From Inia geoffrensis (taxonomy: Eukaryota > Chordata > Mammalia > Artiodactyla > Iniidae), in assembly GCA_036417435.1 (NCBI GenBank), contig CM070901.1:65530501-65594500 (forward strand): a stretch of 64,000 nt of DNA. Direction: 5' to 3'. Position 1 is the stretch's first letter, and each line of letters begins with the position of its first letter. The position numbers and the translations under genes are program-made. Shown here one piece after another: positions 1-11,740 of the stretch. The notes under the pieces were generated by a model. It was not told where the DNA came from, did not search any database, and saw only the letters and a program-made list of their open reading frames with translations.

Positions 1-870
1 ATCTCAAATTAGACAAACCTCCAGAAAGCTTTCAATCAAGATGATAGTGATAGATCAATCATATAAAGTATTAAAAATGAATAGAACAGAAGCCTACGAA
101 TATTACAACATACCAGTAGTGGGGAGGGAGGGAGTATATGGTAAGTTCCTGTTCCAAATACCTATTGGCATAAAACAAACTTCCCCAAATGTTAGTGGTT
201 TTAAAAAAAAAAAACTTTATCATTATAACTCATGGCTCTGTGATTTGACTGGATTCAGCTGGGTGGTTCTCCTTTGTGGTCTCTCAGGTAGTCATTGACA
301 GATGGCAGCTAGAGCTGGAATCATCTGCAGGATCAACTGAGCTGGACGTTCAGAATGCCCCTTTATTTTGATGTGTGGTGCCTCTGATGGGATGTCTGGC
401 ACAGCTAGAGGCTACCCAGGCACCTGTCTCTCTCCACATGCCATCTTCATATGGTCACCTTGCACTCCCTCAAACCACAGTAGTCTCAGATGCTCTTAGA
501 CATCTCACATGATATTCAGCGTCCCTTAGGGAATATTTCCAGAGGCTGAGGGAAAATCTGTAAGGCTTCTTAGGACTTACCTACCTAGGAAGTCATGCAA
601 TGTCACTTCTATCATATACTATGGGCCAAAGTGCAAGTCACAAGGACAACCTGCTCAGGACCTGAATGTCAAAAGGCATGAGTCATTGGAGAGCCATCTT
701 TGGAGAAAAGTTACCATGGTTCCAAATGACAATAAGGGCTGCAAAGGAGAAGGGACCACTGTGTAGAGGACTGTCAGAGAAGATACTTCACTGGGGAAGT
801 AGAGCTTAAGTTGGGCCTTGGAGGAAATGTTTGTTCCATCTAAGGAGAGAGAGAGCTCACAGTGAAATGA
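1..870. other. Unassigned, probably old degenerate repeat (part)
   Basis: No gene is supported here; the 85-codon reading frame at 41-298 resembles nothing I know. From about 230 to 660 the text reads like a very old LTR-type or other mammalian interspersed repeat: it has CTGG-rich phrases and a stretch resembling 'cacttctatcatatactatgggccaaagtgcaagtcacaagg', a phrase style common in such relics. I cannot name the family. Confidence 0.3.
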
Positions 871-874
871 GCAT

Positions 875-1035
875 ATATTCTCAAGGAGACCTGGGTTTGA
901 ATCTTGCTTCTATCACCTACTTTCTAACCATGTACCTTTAGGGACAATACCTCACAGGGTCATTGAAGAGAATAGTGATAACATATGTAAAAAGCCTGTA
1001 TTCTGTTAGAGGTCATATAAACAAAGTTATTATTT
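875..1035 (+). mobile_element. MIR SINE fragment
   Basis: The segment starts with a MIR-like core ('cctgggtttgaatc', then a 'cacctactttctaaccatg' block matching the usual cactt-act-agctgtgtgacc). It continues with 'cacagggtcattgaagagaatagtgataacatatgtaaaa'-type sequence typical of the MIR 3' half. The central 'cctcagtttcctcatctg' part is missing, so the copy has an internal deletion. MIR is an inactive tRNA-derived SINE spread before the mammalian radiation. Confidence 0.7.
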
Positions 1036-1555
1036 TAATCACAAAAGAGGGTATTTGAACCTGGGTAAAAATTAAAGACACAAGGAACACTGAGGACACA
1101 ACCTACAGGACTGTGGTAATGATATTCAGAATGAGTTAGAGGTGGAAACTTGTAACAAAAGCCTAGATTCCACAGTTTCTGCATTTGTCACAAAATGTAC
1201 TTCTTAAAATGTATATGTGTATAATCATCTGACCAGATCATCATCGCATGATTAAAGAGCAAAGAGATTGTCTTATTCCAAATGTCATCTTCTTTAATAT
1301 GCCCAAAAGTCTTCTACTCCATCGTTAGTAGTTCATTCTTCTCAGTTAAGATATCTTATCCCCTGGGATCTCCTATCACAATGGAAATACTCTGGAAGAA
1401 GTAATACATTAAGATATCATCAATTACTAACAATGTATTATACTCTTGAGATTACTTTTCAACCATAATAGTCAAAATATTCTAGGTTATGCAGTACTAA
1501 AAATATTCCCACAATCTGAGTTCCTTTTAATGCAACAAAACTTACTCACTCATAT
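1036..1555. other. Unassigned AT-rich sequence
   Basis: I see no gene, RNA or recognisable repeat in this stretch. Confidence 0.4.
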
Positions 1556-1559
1556 GAAG

Positions 1560-1850
1560 TTCTCAGCATGTCCAGGCAACTCTCCAGGGCAGCTGTCCCC
1601 CATGTGTTGGTTCCTTTGATCTCATGGCACCTCCATATCAACATGTGTCTCATGATCACCATGGCAGAAGAGAAGACAAGAGAGTCAAGCACTGGCAATT
1701 AAATGTTCCTACAAGAAAGAAACATACATCACTTCTATTCACATGCATCACTTCTATTCACATTTCATTGGCCAAAGCAAGTCACATGGCCACATCTAGC
1801 TTCAAGGGAGGCAGGAAACTATAAGCCTCTCATGTGCCCAGAAGAGGAAC
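1560..1850 (+). mobile_element. Old interspersed repeat, family uncertain
   Basis: The stretch 'cattggccaaagcaagtcacatggcc' at about 1766-1791, followed by a 'ttcaagggaggcaggaaact' block, is a phrase found in many copies of old mammalian repeats. I am confident it is a repeat relic but not of its family. It contains a local 19-bp-period tandem duplication at 1727-1763. The 66-codon frame at 1624-1824 lies inside it and is not a gene. Confidence 0.4.
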
Positions 1851-2720
1851 TGAATATTGATTAGGAGTAATATGCATGGCACATTGATCAAAGAGGAGAT
1901 TCAGGGAAGAATAATTAGGCTGCAATTGAGAAAAAAATTCTTAGTGAAATGGAAGGGAATAGAGAAGGAAGCAGCTCTGAAGGTTCATCACTATGGGTTT
2001 CTGTATATATTGATACTCAGTGTGGCAGTAAGCGCCTAGAAATATATGAGGTGTCAAAAATAGAGACAGAAGTTCCCAATAGGGAGAAAGAGGAGCACAT
2101 ATCCAGCATCAGCTTTGGCTCTTGCACATTTAAGAATCAAGTTATTCATCTTCAGACACTAGGCTGCAATGCTCATTGTCATCAGAAAGCCAACCGTCTA
2201 ATGGTAATTATTTTATCAGTAGTTAAAAGACTTGGAGAAGGTGCTGGAATAGGCATTCTGTATAAGCCAGAAAAGGAGATAGGCTGAAATGAAACAGTAG
2301 AAACTGGGTTAAAGTTGGGAGGTTGAGAAAAGAGATAGGCCAGTAAAAATAGAAGATTGTGTCTGAGTATCAGGAGATAACACAATGAGAAACTGAAAAA
2401 CAAGGATAATCTGAAATGGCTTTGAACTGATCTCAGTACAAGATTCTGGGGTGAAGGACAGCAGCCTGATACATCTTAGGGAAAAATGTCTTTGGGGAAG
2501 GTAGCTTCAGGGAAGAGCCTAGTGATCCTAGTAGGGATCTACCATGCTGGTAATAGAAATATCCCAAATAAGGGAGATGGGGCTGCTGCCCAACACTTTA
2601 CTTGTACACTTAAGCAGCTCTAAGGGTGGTTTATCATTGCCATTCTGACATGACTCCTACCATCATTTACTCTCTAGTTCTAATTCACAGTAGGCTTGTA
2701 TTAGATGAATACCTGGCCAC
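1851..2720. other. Unassigned sequence
   Basis: Overlapping short frames on both strands (60-112 codons, the longest at 1949-2287 plus) have no recognisable domain and ordinary base composition. Purine-rich text at about 2230-2400 may be an LTR relic, but I cannot show it. Confidence 0.3.
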
Positions 2721-2723
2721 GTT

Positions 2724-2895
2724 TTTTGTTTTAACTTTTTATTTTAAAACAGTTTTAGAGTCACAGAAAAGTTGAGATGACAGTACTGAAAGTTCTCATA
2801 CATCCCACTGCCAGTTTCCCTTCTTATTTGTATCTTACATTAGTATGGTACATTTGTCATAATTAATGATCCAATATTGTTACATTATTGTTAAT
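2724..2895 (-). mobile_element. L1M 3' UTR fragment
   Basis: T-rich sequence with 'aaaacagttttagagtcacagaaaagttgagatgacagtac' followed by 'cccact' and 'tagtatggtacatttgtcataat' matches the reverse complement of the L1M/L1MA 3' UTR. The same motif series recurs at about 40840-41000. It is interrupted by the younger L1 that follows. Confidence 0.65.
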
Positions 2896-2905
2896 ATGGA
2901 TGACA

Positions 2906-3272
2906 CAATGGAATATCACTCAGCCGTAAAAAGAATAAAATAATGTCATTTGCAGCAACATGAATGGACCTAGAGATTATAGTAATAAGAGAAGTCAAAC
3001 AGAGAAAGATAAATATCATATGATATCACATATGTGGAATCTAAAAAATGATACAAATGAACTTATTTGCAAAACAGAAATAGACTCACAAACAAATAGA
3101 AAACAAACTTATGGTTACCAGAGGGGAAAGGGCCAGGGATGGATAAATTAGGAGTTTGGGATTAACATATACACACTACTATATATAAAATAAACAACAC
3201 GGATATACTGTATAGCACAGGGAACTATACTCAATATCTTGTAATAAACTGTAATGGAAAAGAATCTGAAAA

Positions 3273-3326
<54 letters not shown>

Positions 3327-3427
3327 GAATCACTTTGCTATACACCTAAAACTAACACATTGTAAATCAACTACACTTGAATTAAAACAAACAAACAAAA
3401 AAAAACTAAAATATTTTTAAAAAGCTA
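2906..3427 (+). mobile_element. 5'-truncated LINE-1 3' end (artiodactyl/cetacean type)
   Basis: It begins in the last part of ORF2 ('caatggaatatcactcagcc', 'gcaacatgaatggacctagagattatagtaataag', reading frame 2960-3151) and runs through the 3' UTR ('actgtatagcacagggaactatactcaatatc', 'aatcactttgctatacacc') into an A-rich tail near 3390-3427. A candidate 10-bp target-site duplication, atggatgaca, lies at 2896-2905 and 3428-3437. A (TA)n array has expanded within its 3' UTR. The element is heavily 5'-truncated and inactive. Confidence 0.8.
3277..3324. repeat. (TA)n microsatellite
   Basis: About 24 uninterrupted TA dinucleotides inside the 3' UTR of the L1 copy; probably an expansion of a short TA-rich stretch of the parent element. 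Confidence 0.95.
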
Positions 3428-3439
3428 ATGGATGACAAA

Positions 3440-5570
3440 TTTTAAAAGCTAATTCTGTGTATGATTTAGAGATTAGCAATGGTCACAGTGTATGTTTGTA
3501 AGTGAAATAAAAGGGGTTTTGAAACAGTAAAGCTTTACATAGAAAGAACAGAACATTTTGGCAACCTCATCTCTGATAGGCAAACAACAACAAAATCACA
3601 TACAAAAAGGGTCTCTAGAGCCCAAATAGGTATTATTTCATTTATGCACTAAAATTCAGACTTAATGAAGTGGAATGAAACTAACAGGACTATCAAAAGC
3701 TTGAGTCTATATCTTAAAAACAAACACACAAACAAGCAAAACAGAAAAAACCCTAGTCACCAGCAAGGAATGTGTCAGACTCATCTGTTTCATCTCTTCT
3801 CACCTGCTGGTTCTGGAGACTTTCAACCTACGCTTTCTCAGTGTCTCCTAAATAAGCGTAGTAATGCATTCAGTAGCTTATTCCAACATGGGGGGTCTAG
3901 AATTACTCATGTCGCTCCAGGCTGGGTATCTGATAGTCTTTGGTGAATCTCTGGGTAGTTGTGTATCTTCCAAAGTACAGCTTTCTTCATAAATACCAAA
4001 GATCTTAAACCTTGCCCTCCTGATTTACCTCTTCAGTTCTCTCTTGAAATCCCAGGCGGCTTGACTGATTGATGTAATGGACCTTACCAGATATCCCACC
4101 AAACAGCCAGACTTTTTCCCTACGTGTGTCTACTACTTGAGGGTACTATTTCAAGCCAGATAGACAATCCTATTACTTTCCTGACTATGGATATCTCTAT
4201 TTCCAAAGATACCTGCTACCATTTCTTACCTATTCCTTGCATATTCACAACACCTAAGATCAGACCAAAGGTCACTATACCCATTTGGGTGCTATAATCT
4301 AAACTGCTAGCTGCCTGCCTTCACATACAAATCTGACCATTTCTGGAAAATCTGATGTCTCAACACAAGTATCTAGCACTATGTGATTGGCCTGAGCAAA
4401 TCTGGAAGCACTGAGGGCAGCACAAATGGTTGTGTGTGTGAAGGGGGACAGATTTATGCTGGAGCTCATTGAAGAATCTACAGAGCATCATTGTTAGGGA
4501 AGGTCGCTGATGGGGAGAAACATTGGGGTGGTAGGTGGGGTTTAGGGATAAGAGAAAAAGGAGGCAACTCAAACAAGAACCAAGGGTCAGCAGTATTTCA
4601 TAGGACCTCCACTGAAAGAACAGGGGGCTGGAAGATTAACAGCCAGAAAGGAAAAAAGACAATGAACAATCACTAAAATAAAAGAAGTGAAGGAGACGGT
4701 CCACTTTTTCCTAGTTGGAGATCTAAGTCGGGTTAGTGACTCAGCATTTGTCCCAAGCAGCCAAATCACTGCCCTAAAGCATTAGATTCACTTGTACTCA
4801 AATTTTGTCTGCGCCTAGATTTGGACACAAACCACAAGATCACTCACTTTAAACTTTCATCTCTGATTTCTAGTTTTTCGTCACACTGAAGGTTTCTATT
4901 TCATTCGTGGAAAAATATGAGAGCCCTCCAGTGGCCAAAAATAAAACCTTTAAATTCATACCACCCCCAAGTAAAGCCTCTTTAGCCTTGTGGGAAAAAA
5001 GTTGTCTCCATATTTCAAAGGCAGAGAATTCAGTGTCAGATAAGGTGGAACTTTTTATTACCATTCCATTGACTCTCAAATAACTTGTGTAATTCTTAGC
5101 ACAGCCAGAGGCACAGCCTTGGAAACAGAATCAGAGGTGAATCATTACAGCACACAGAAAAAAGCGTCTTGGGATATTTTCTTAAATGGAGATTTGTTAT
5201 GTAAAAATAAAGCAACAAAAAAGAGGAGTTAAGATTCAATATGGTCAAGTTAAAGAACTCATGTACAGAGGGACTTGGACTCCTCTCTTCAAAGATATAA
5301 ATCTGTAGCCATGAGGAACCCTTCTTAAATTCCTAACAGGGATTTATATAGCTATATGGCTGTACTGTTTGGTGTTTCTTTTTCCCTTCCTCTGGCTTAT
5401 CTATGCTATACACTTTCTCTTATCCATGCTAATGGAAGGGATCAGTAGTGCAGATAATTGAAAGGTTGTGTGCCAACAAACTGCTCTGTGGTTGCTGCCA
5501 AAAACTCCCCAGCGTTGCATGGTTAATGAAAAGTCAAGCAATGGCAGGGTTCTCATCACATAGCAGCCCA
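3440..5570. other. Unassigned sequence, about 2.1 kb
   Basis: I see no gene or firmly recognisable repeat. Short frames (3665-3946 plus; 4360-4572, 4587-4769 and 4870-5079 minus; 4491-4676 plus) lack domains and normal splice or start context. Base composition is ordinary for the window. Confidence 0.35.
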
Positions 5571-5573
5571 GTA

Positions 5574-5785
5574 TAATAATAATAGCTATTATTTATTGAG
5601 CCCTCACTATGTGCCAGATTAAGTGCTTCATATCCAATTATCTCATTTCATTCTCACTTACAACCCTATGAAATTAGTATATTTTCTCTTTTATGGATGA
5701 GGAAATTGAGTCTCAGAGGGTCAAGTAACTTTCAATCATTCTAAATCGTTTAAGTGGTAAAGCTATATTTGAAACCAAGTTTTTT
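5574..5785 (-). mobile_element. MIR SINE
   Basis: Near full-length MIR in reverse orientation: 'tatttattgagccctcactatgtgccag' at 5588-5616, then an 'atctcatttcattctcactta' block, 'ttttatggatgaggaaattgagtctcagagggtcaagtaact', and a 'gtggtaaagctatatttgaaacc' tail. Divergence is high, as expected of this ancient family. Confidence 0.85.
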
Positions 5786-5789
5786 ATTA

Positions 5790-7800
5790 AAGCAAAGCCC
5801 ACGCACCCAGCCATTTTACTAGTCCACCTCCAAATGCCATAGTGCATAGACCCATGCTTGGGAGAATGATTCTGTAAATGTGGGATGTTAGAAGTGGATT
5901 CAGAGCATTGGTCTTGCTTTAACCTCCATAATGGAGTATTTCCAGACCAGACTTATTATTCATAGGTTTTATGGATTTGAGTTACTCCTAAAATTCTAAT
6001 TAATCTCTGGATAAGGGAGAGGTTTGAGATCCCACATACAATGAATACATTTTAATCTTTGTCTGAGGTTCTCTGTAGAACTTGGCTTAGTAACAGCTCC
6101 CTTCCTGAATATCTTTCTTATTTCAGCTTCGAGATCCGCTTCAATCCTGGTTCTTTCTTTACAACTATTTCTAATTTCTTTCACTGTCATCTCTTCCTCA
6201 ACCCTTCCCTTATATATTGGTGTTCCCCATGGTGTTTCCCTTTGCCCTCTTCTTGGCTTGCTTGATGCATTCTTGACATACCAACAACCAGGATCCAGAT
6301 TCCAATACTTTGCCAGTATCAATATTTAGTTTTAATCTCACTCCATTGCCCAAGCTCCACACTTTCAACTGACAACTCGTTATTTCCATTTGAATATCAT
6401 ACTGGCACCTGAAACTCACCAATCTGGAGTGTGTTGTTTAGACTGCGAAGAAAATTGTATTATTTATTGTACTTGGCAAAGTATCTTTCTATGTGATGTA
6501 TATTACTATTAGTATCATTATCAATAAGCAATTAAGCAATGGATGAATACGTGTACAAAGTTCAAACTTTTTAACCAAGAGTACACTGATTGTCTTCTAG
6601 CTTTATATCAACCTTCATTTTCATACCTTCAATTCCCTCCCTTCTGACCCAACTCCCATCTAACCCTCAGATACTCTAAGTTAATTTCTTAATTTTCCAC
6701 ACCCAACTGTAGACAAGATTTTGATTCTATGCTTCTGGTTCTATACATATTGTTTTCTTCATTTTCTTTCTATGCTGCGAAGTTTTGCTCTAAAATTCAT
6801 TCCACATGTTTTGCTCTTTTTGCCCAGGTCTTCAGTCAAAGTTAGTAGTACTTTTATCTTTGATCCTATATACCTTGTATCCATTGGTAGTATGGAATTT
6901 GTATTTTAATGTAAAAATTAGAATATCTGTCCTCTCCACTATGAACCAGGAGAGGTGAAGAACTGAGATTTATGCTTCTTTTTACTTTTATTATCAGAGT
7001 TTCATTGCACACAGAGGGTTGATGAAAATAAATGATCTATAATCTCTATCTTTGTCATATTTTGGTATATATGGTGTTTAGAGCAATCAGAATTAATGAA
7101 TTGAACCTCTCCTACAGGCCAAATCAGGAAGGGGTGGAAGCTTTAGAAATTAGCACCACTTCTATAATCATGGAACATTTAGAATAAAATATAAAAAGGA
7201 ATTTCACAGGTAAACATTAAAAAGAGAGGTAGAGAAAACCAGAGGGGTGAGTGAGGAGCTGAGAAATCAATAAGGGCAAGTAATTAACATTTAAATGAGA
7301 TAGAGATTGGCATCAAAGATTAGCATCTCACCTTTCTCAGTAATTCAAATGATTCTTCATTTTGTTCAGTGACAGCATCATTCTCTTAGTACTCTCTGCA
7401 TGTCCCCAGTTTGCCAAAACTTGAAGATATTTCCACTCTTTCCCTTTCTTCGTCTTCACTGGTGGTCTGCTCTTTTGGTTGCATACAGACATGCTTGTGT
7501 AACCTCAGGTGCCAAAGAACCCAGGAAAAGCAGAAATAGCAGGCAGCAAGACAGAAGGAAACAAGTGAGAATTAACTACTGTGAAAGTGGGGGGTAGAAT
7601 AACGCTGGCACACAGGAAAGCTGGACCTGAAAATTGATGCAGATTAAGGCATCCTCATAGATGTCAGTGGCAGCAGTTTAAAGATATACACTACAGTGTT
7701 TCACTTTTAGCATGTGCCATTATCTACTCCATTATTTTGTACAACTAACTGACTTTTTGTATACTTATTGTATACTTTTTTTGGTCTCGAAGTTTCTACT
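5790..7800. other. Unassigned sequence, about 2 kb
   Basis: No gene is supported. The minus-strand frame 5996-6322 (108 codons) and its neighbours have no recognisable motif. Pyrimidine-rich text at 6600-6800 could be an L1 or LTR relic, but I cannot place it. Confidence 0.35.
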
Positions 7801-7814
7801 TAAACATATTTTCT

Positions 7815-8284
7815 TTCTTTTTTCAATTTAATTTTTATTGTAGTTGATTTACAATGTTGTGTTAGATTCAGGTGTACAGCAAAGTGACTCAGTTATACGT
7901 ATACATATATCCACTCCTTTTTTAGATTCTTTTCCATATAGGCCATTACAGAGTATTGAGTAGAGTTCCCTGTGTATACAGTAGGCACTTGTTCGTTATC
8001 TATTTTATATATAGTAGTGTGTATATGTCAATCCCAATCTCCCAATTTATCCCTCCTCCCCTCTTACCCCCTGGTAAGCGTAAGTTTGTTTTCTACATAT
8101 GTAACTCTATGTTTTGTAGATAAGTTCATTGGTACTTTTTCTTTAGATTCCATATAAAAACAATATTATATGATATTTGTCTTTCTCTGACTTACTTCAC
8201 TCAGTATGACAATCTTTAGGTCCATCCATGTTGCTGCAAATAGCATTATTTTGGTTTTTTTATGACTGAATAGTATTCCATTGT
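7815..8284 (-). mobile_element. 5'-truncated LINE-1 3' end (artiodactyl/cetacean type)
   Basis: Reverse-complement L1 3' end. It runs from the T-rich tail ('ttttttcaatttaatttttattgtagttgatttac') through 'gtgtacagcaaagtgactcagttatacg', 'gccattacagagtattgagtagagttccctgtg' and the ORF2 end ('tccatccatgttgctgcaaatagc', 'gactgaatagtattccattg'). Candidate 9-bp target-site duplications, atattttct, lie at 7806-7814 and 8285-8293. It is about 470 bp long and lacks nearly all of ORF2. Confidence 0.85.
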
Positions 8285-8294
8285 ATATTTTCTG

Positions 8295-9150
8295 ATGTCT
8301 CAATTTACTCATCAACCCTGTCTCCCTAGTCTGACTTATCATATTCCTCTATGGAAGAAATAGCTCATTATTCCCCAGTTTCTATTCTCTCCTTCTATGG
8401 TAGTAGTTTTTAATCCAGTCAGACTAAACACCCAATTGTTACACTGAATATTTTACAGTGTTGCCTTTATGATCCTGAAATTTGTAGATATACCTTATTA
8501 TAAAGTACTTTGAAAAGAGTCAATAATGTCCTAAGTATAATATCAAGAAAAGGAGAAAATAAAAACAAGTTAAAATAAAATAATTTACATTATTTATTTA
8601 AAATAATATACAATTTAATATGTAAATGCTCAGGCATAGCTACACTAGAAATAAAGTAGTAAGATGAGTATACCTAAACTTAAACCAGGATGAATGTGAC
8701 ACTTAAAGATGGGGATCGACACAATGTCTTATATTGATGTTTTTTCTGAAATGGTGAACAACACTGGCTAAAGATGCAAATATAACCAAATGCAATTCTC
8801 CCTTGACTGAACCAGTAGGTACACCTCTAAAAGAATCAGTGTATGCTACAGCTGCACAATTATATGGAAAGTAGAGTTAAGCTCTGCGCTTAGGAAATTA
8901 TAATTTTTTCCCACCTACCTGGGCATCCTTCAGGATTTTCAAAAGTTGCACAGAATACAAGCCAACTCTTTATTGTGCGAGGCAGTTCTGGACACTGTGG
9001 TTCACCCAGCCTCCTTGGATCTTCCAATTAAGTGACAAGAAGACTTTCCAGTCATTGTGTCAAACAAAAACACCATCACACAGGTCTAAAATTCTACCTA
9101 AGAGATGAGTTGAAAACTACTGTTTTCTATGAATAGACTCCCTTATTTCT
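8295..9150. other. Unassigned AT-rich sequence
   Basis: No gene and no firmly named repeat. The 8700-9100 part has the feel of an old DNA-transposon or LTR relic but offers no diagnostic terminus. Confidence 0.3.
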
Positions 9151-9154
9151 AACC

Positions 9155-9425
9155 AGCTATCCAGCTGCTCAGAACATGCTAGATTACATTTTCTAGCCTC
9201 TGTGATGGCTAAGTGTGGTCATGTAACTAAGTTCTGGCCAATGGTTATGAGTACAACTTTTGTATTTTGCTCTAAAAGGAAAAGGTGAGCCCTCTCCTTT
9301 TTTGCTGTTTTACTGCTTTGAATGAAAATGCAGTGGGAGACATTTTATTGCCATAGGGTGAGAACATCACTTTAGGAATAGAAAATAAGGAGAAAAAAAG
9401 GATCCTGAGTTGTTACTGTGGGATT
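9155..9425 (+). mobile_element. Old interspersed repeat, family uncertain
   Basis: The phrase 'ggctaagtgtggtcatgtaactaagttctggccaatgg' at about 9208-9245, followed by 'aaaaggtgagccctctcct', is a well-worn pattern in old mammalian LTR/DNA relics that I recognise but cannot name securely. Confidence 0.4.
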
Positions 9426-9429
9426 GTCT

Positions 9430-9810
9430 TGCCTATGGTGTCAGACACCTTTAATGTCCTGCCTCCCATCTCCTTTTCTCTGACTTCAGATGCAGCTTCT
9501 GTGGAAAGTTCCTTGAGAGCTTTGACTCACTTCAAACTAGCAGTGTCCTGCATTAAGAGTATTCTGTCTGCCTTCACATTCTGCCACTTGGCTTCTCTTA
9601 TAATTTGAACACCAGAAGGAACTTGCTCAGGCAGTACACATGCAACTGGGAAGTACATGGGTGTTCATATCCTCAGAGAAAACTGTCAACCCATAGGAAA
9701 TGAGTAACCTTAGATACATTTTCCTGCTTCCCCCTTTTAGCTAGACAGTTCTAGTAGACATTCTGGACACTTCTCATGCAGTCCCTGCAGAATCTAACTC
9801 CTAGAGCCCT
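9430..9810 (+). mobile_element. LTR-like repeat A of an ERV-L-like remnant
   Basis: This stretch aligns by eye with 11750-12150. Both share a 'tgtcaga(c/t)(a/g)cc' block, a 'gctt(t/c)(g/a)actcacttca' block with 'cagtg', a 'cttgctc/ttggcag' block, and 'agctagaca(g/a)ttct' followed by 'cattctg'. The order is the same and the divergence is large. With pol-like sequence lying between the copies, the simplest reading is a 5' LTR of an ancient provirus. Its 3' part after about 9800 no longer aligns. Boundaries are approximate. Confidence 0.5.
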
Positions 9811-10780
9811 TAGGTTTATTAACTGCTGTGGATATTTTAAGGAAAGGAAACAGCCAACTCAGCATACAGGAATAAAACAAGAGGCCTCCATAACAATGAT
9901 TAAAGCAACCATCCTCTCCTGCATCCACAAGTCAGAGAGCACTCAATATCATGATCAGAATTTTTTTGTAAGAGTGTATTGCAGGGGACACAAAGGAAAC
10001 AGGTTGTGTACTTCTGTCAAAGACAGGAGCTGATAGGAAAGAAATGGGACCCTGAGACCTGTCATGGAGACATTTGGATAAATGAGTCTGAGAAATTTCA
10101 TACCTATGTTCCCTTGCAATGTCTGAGCCAGTAAAAGCACTCTAACCCTAGCTGGAGACAAGCCTCTCCCTTTGTTAAGGAGCCATGCAAGTACATGAAA
10201 AAGGCAAATGCTTCAAAGGATATTGCTTGTCATCTATCCCTACATATCCTTATTGCCTCCAGACCAAAAACTGGGCTCGGAGCTCAGTATACCTTAAGCA
10301 AGGAAGCACAGTCCATGTTGCAAGAGGAAAAATCTTACTCAGCCAAAACAATTTTAGTACTTGACTAGTAAGTACAAACAGAGAGTTGATCTTAAAGGAG
10401 TTAGACTTGGGAAAAAGAGCAAAATATATAGCTACATACACCCTGTAGTTATTTTCCAAATACATCTTTGAAATGTATACATTTAGTAGCTAGCAGAATG
10501 TTCACACTGGTTTTCTGAACTGTGGTGTTTAGAAGTTATTATGGTAAAAACGACTAATGGAAGCTCCTGAAACAGCCCTTGCAAACCCCATCTTGCCATT
10601 ATAGTAAAACAGAAGTAATAATTCACCCTTGGAAAATTCTATAGATTAGTGTCATTCTCAAATACAAAGTTGGCAGGAGTGTGGTCCTCATCATAGTCCC
10701 ACTTGGTTCCACTGTTGGAACCCTAAAACAACCATGGGAATCATAATCAGAGGAAAATAATTATGAATCACCATAAACTT
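9811..10780. other. Unassigned, probably decayed internal ERV sequence
   Basis: It lies between LTR-like repeat A and the pol remnant. I see no primer-binding site and no gag motif. At about 970 bp it is far shorter than the usual gag-to-RT distance, so if it belongs to the provirus most of the internal region has been deleted. Confidence 0.3.
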
Positions 10781-10849
10781 TATCACTAGGTAGCCTCAAT
10801 AGCAGCTCCTACACTGCATGGGGTATCTTTACTATAATTGACACTTGAT

Positions 10850-11400
10850 ATGCACCTATTAATCTGGCAAATGTGTTCTTTTCTATTTACCAGAAGCTGT
10901 TCACGTTTGCATAGAGACAGCAGGTGTACAGATTCATTGTCTTGTCCAAGCGCTAGATTAACTCTCTTGCTCTCTGCCACTATATAATATGTAGGGACCT
11001 TAATCATCTTGACATTCCTTAGAACATCATGGTAGTCCCCTATATTGATGCCTAATGGTGATGCTCATTGGACCTAGTGGCAAATACTCCAGATACTCTA
11101 GTATCCACATACATAGGTGCCAGACACATACATGTCAGCATGGTGGAGGATAAGTCCCCCCAAATTTCAAGACGTGCCACATTAGTACTAGTTTGTAGGA
11201 ATCCAAAAGTCCAGAATATGAATGAGCATCCATTCTGTGTATTTTGTACTTTGGGCCCTTTGTATTTTGAAAGTAGCCTATGCCATGCCTGGAAACATTG
11301 CTTTGGCCTAATTACTGAGTGGCTCATGAAGCTGTCAGTTTTAAGTGAGTCAGCCCACATCCTCAGGGTTCTGGACCAGGGCCATGATGTCTGTGGCTGA
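10850..11400 (+). pseudogene. ERV-L-like pol (reverse transcriptase) remnant
   Basis: Translation of the plus strand across stops and frame changes gives pieces that follow class III (ERV-L) reverse transcriptase: 'IYQKLF' at about 10887, 'INSLALCH' at about 10957, 'RDLNHLDIP' at about 10995, and 'YIDA' at about 11041, where the YxDD polymerase motif should be. The second catalytic Asp is lost. 'SLDLV' follows where the family continues after the motif. There are multiple in-frame stops, so no product is possible. The open frames at 11068-11400 plus and 11052-11426 minus are chance frames within this ruin. Confidence 0.65.
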
Positions 11401-11740
11401 GAACTGTTCTTCATATGTTTGATCACAATGGTGAATGGAAGATTTCAGCATCCATGATCAAATAAGGGCAAGGCAAACTGTGGACTCACACCACCCAGAA
11501 GTGAAGGCCTTGGTCACACCACCAAGCAAGCACCAATCAGCTGAAGTGTCAGGCAAAAGTAAGGGAAATCTAGAATGTGTGGTGGAAGGAAGAGATTTTG
11601 AATATCAATTAAAACTTCTGGACCAGTAATCTTGTGAGGTCAGCAATGAAACTGTAATTTGTTTCACTAACCTCTGTTTATTAAATCTCTTATAAATATT
11701 GCAACCAGCCTTGACCTTGATGAGTTATTGATAGATGGAA
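11401..11740. other. Probable 3' internal / LTR-start sequence of the ERV-L-like remnant
   Basis: This joins the pol remnant to LTR-like repeat B. Phrases such as 'ccacccagaagtgaaggccttggtcac' and 'aatgtgtggtggaaggaag' sound like the 3' internal part or LTR start of ERV-L-type elements, but I cannot fix the boundary. Confidence 0.35.

Noticed and set aside
11052..11426. 124-codon minus-strand open frame
   Set aside because: It is antisense to the ERV-L-like pol remnant and has no domain of its own.
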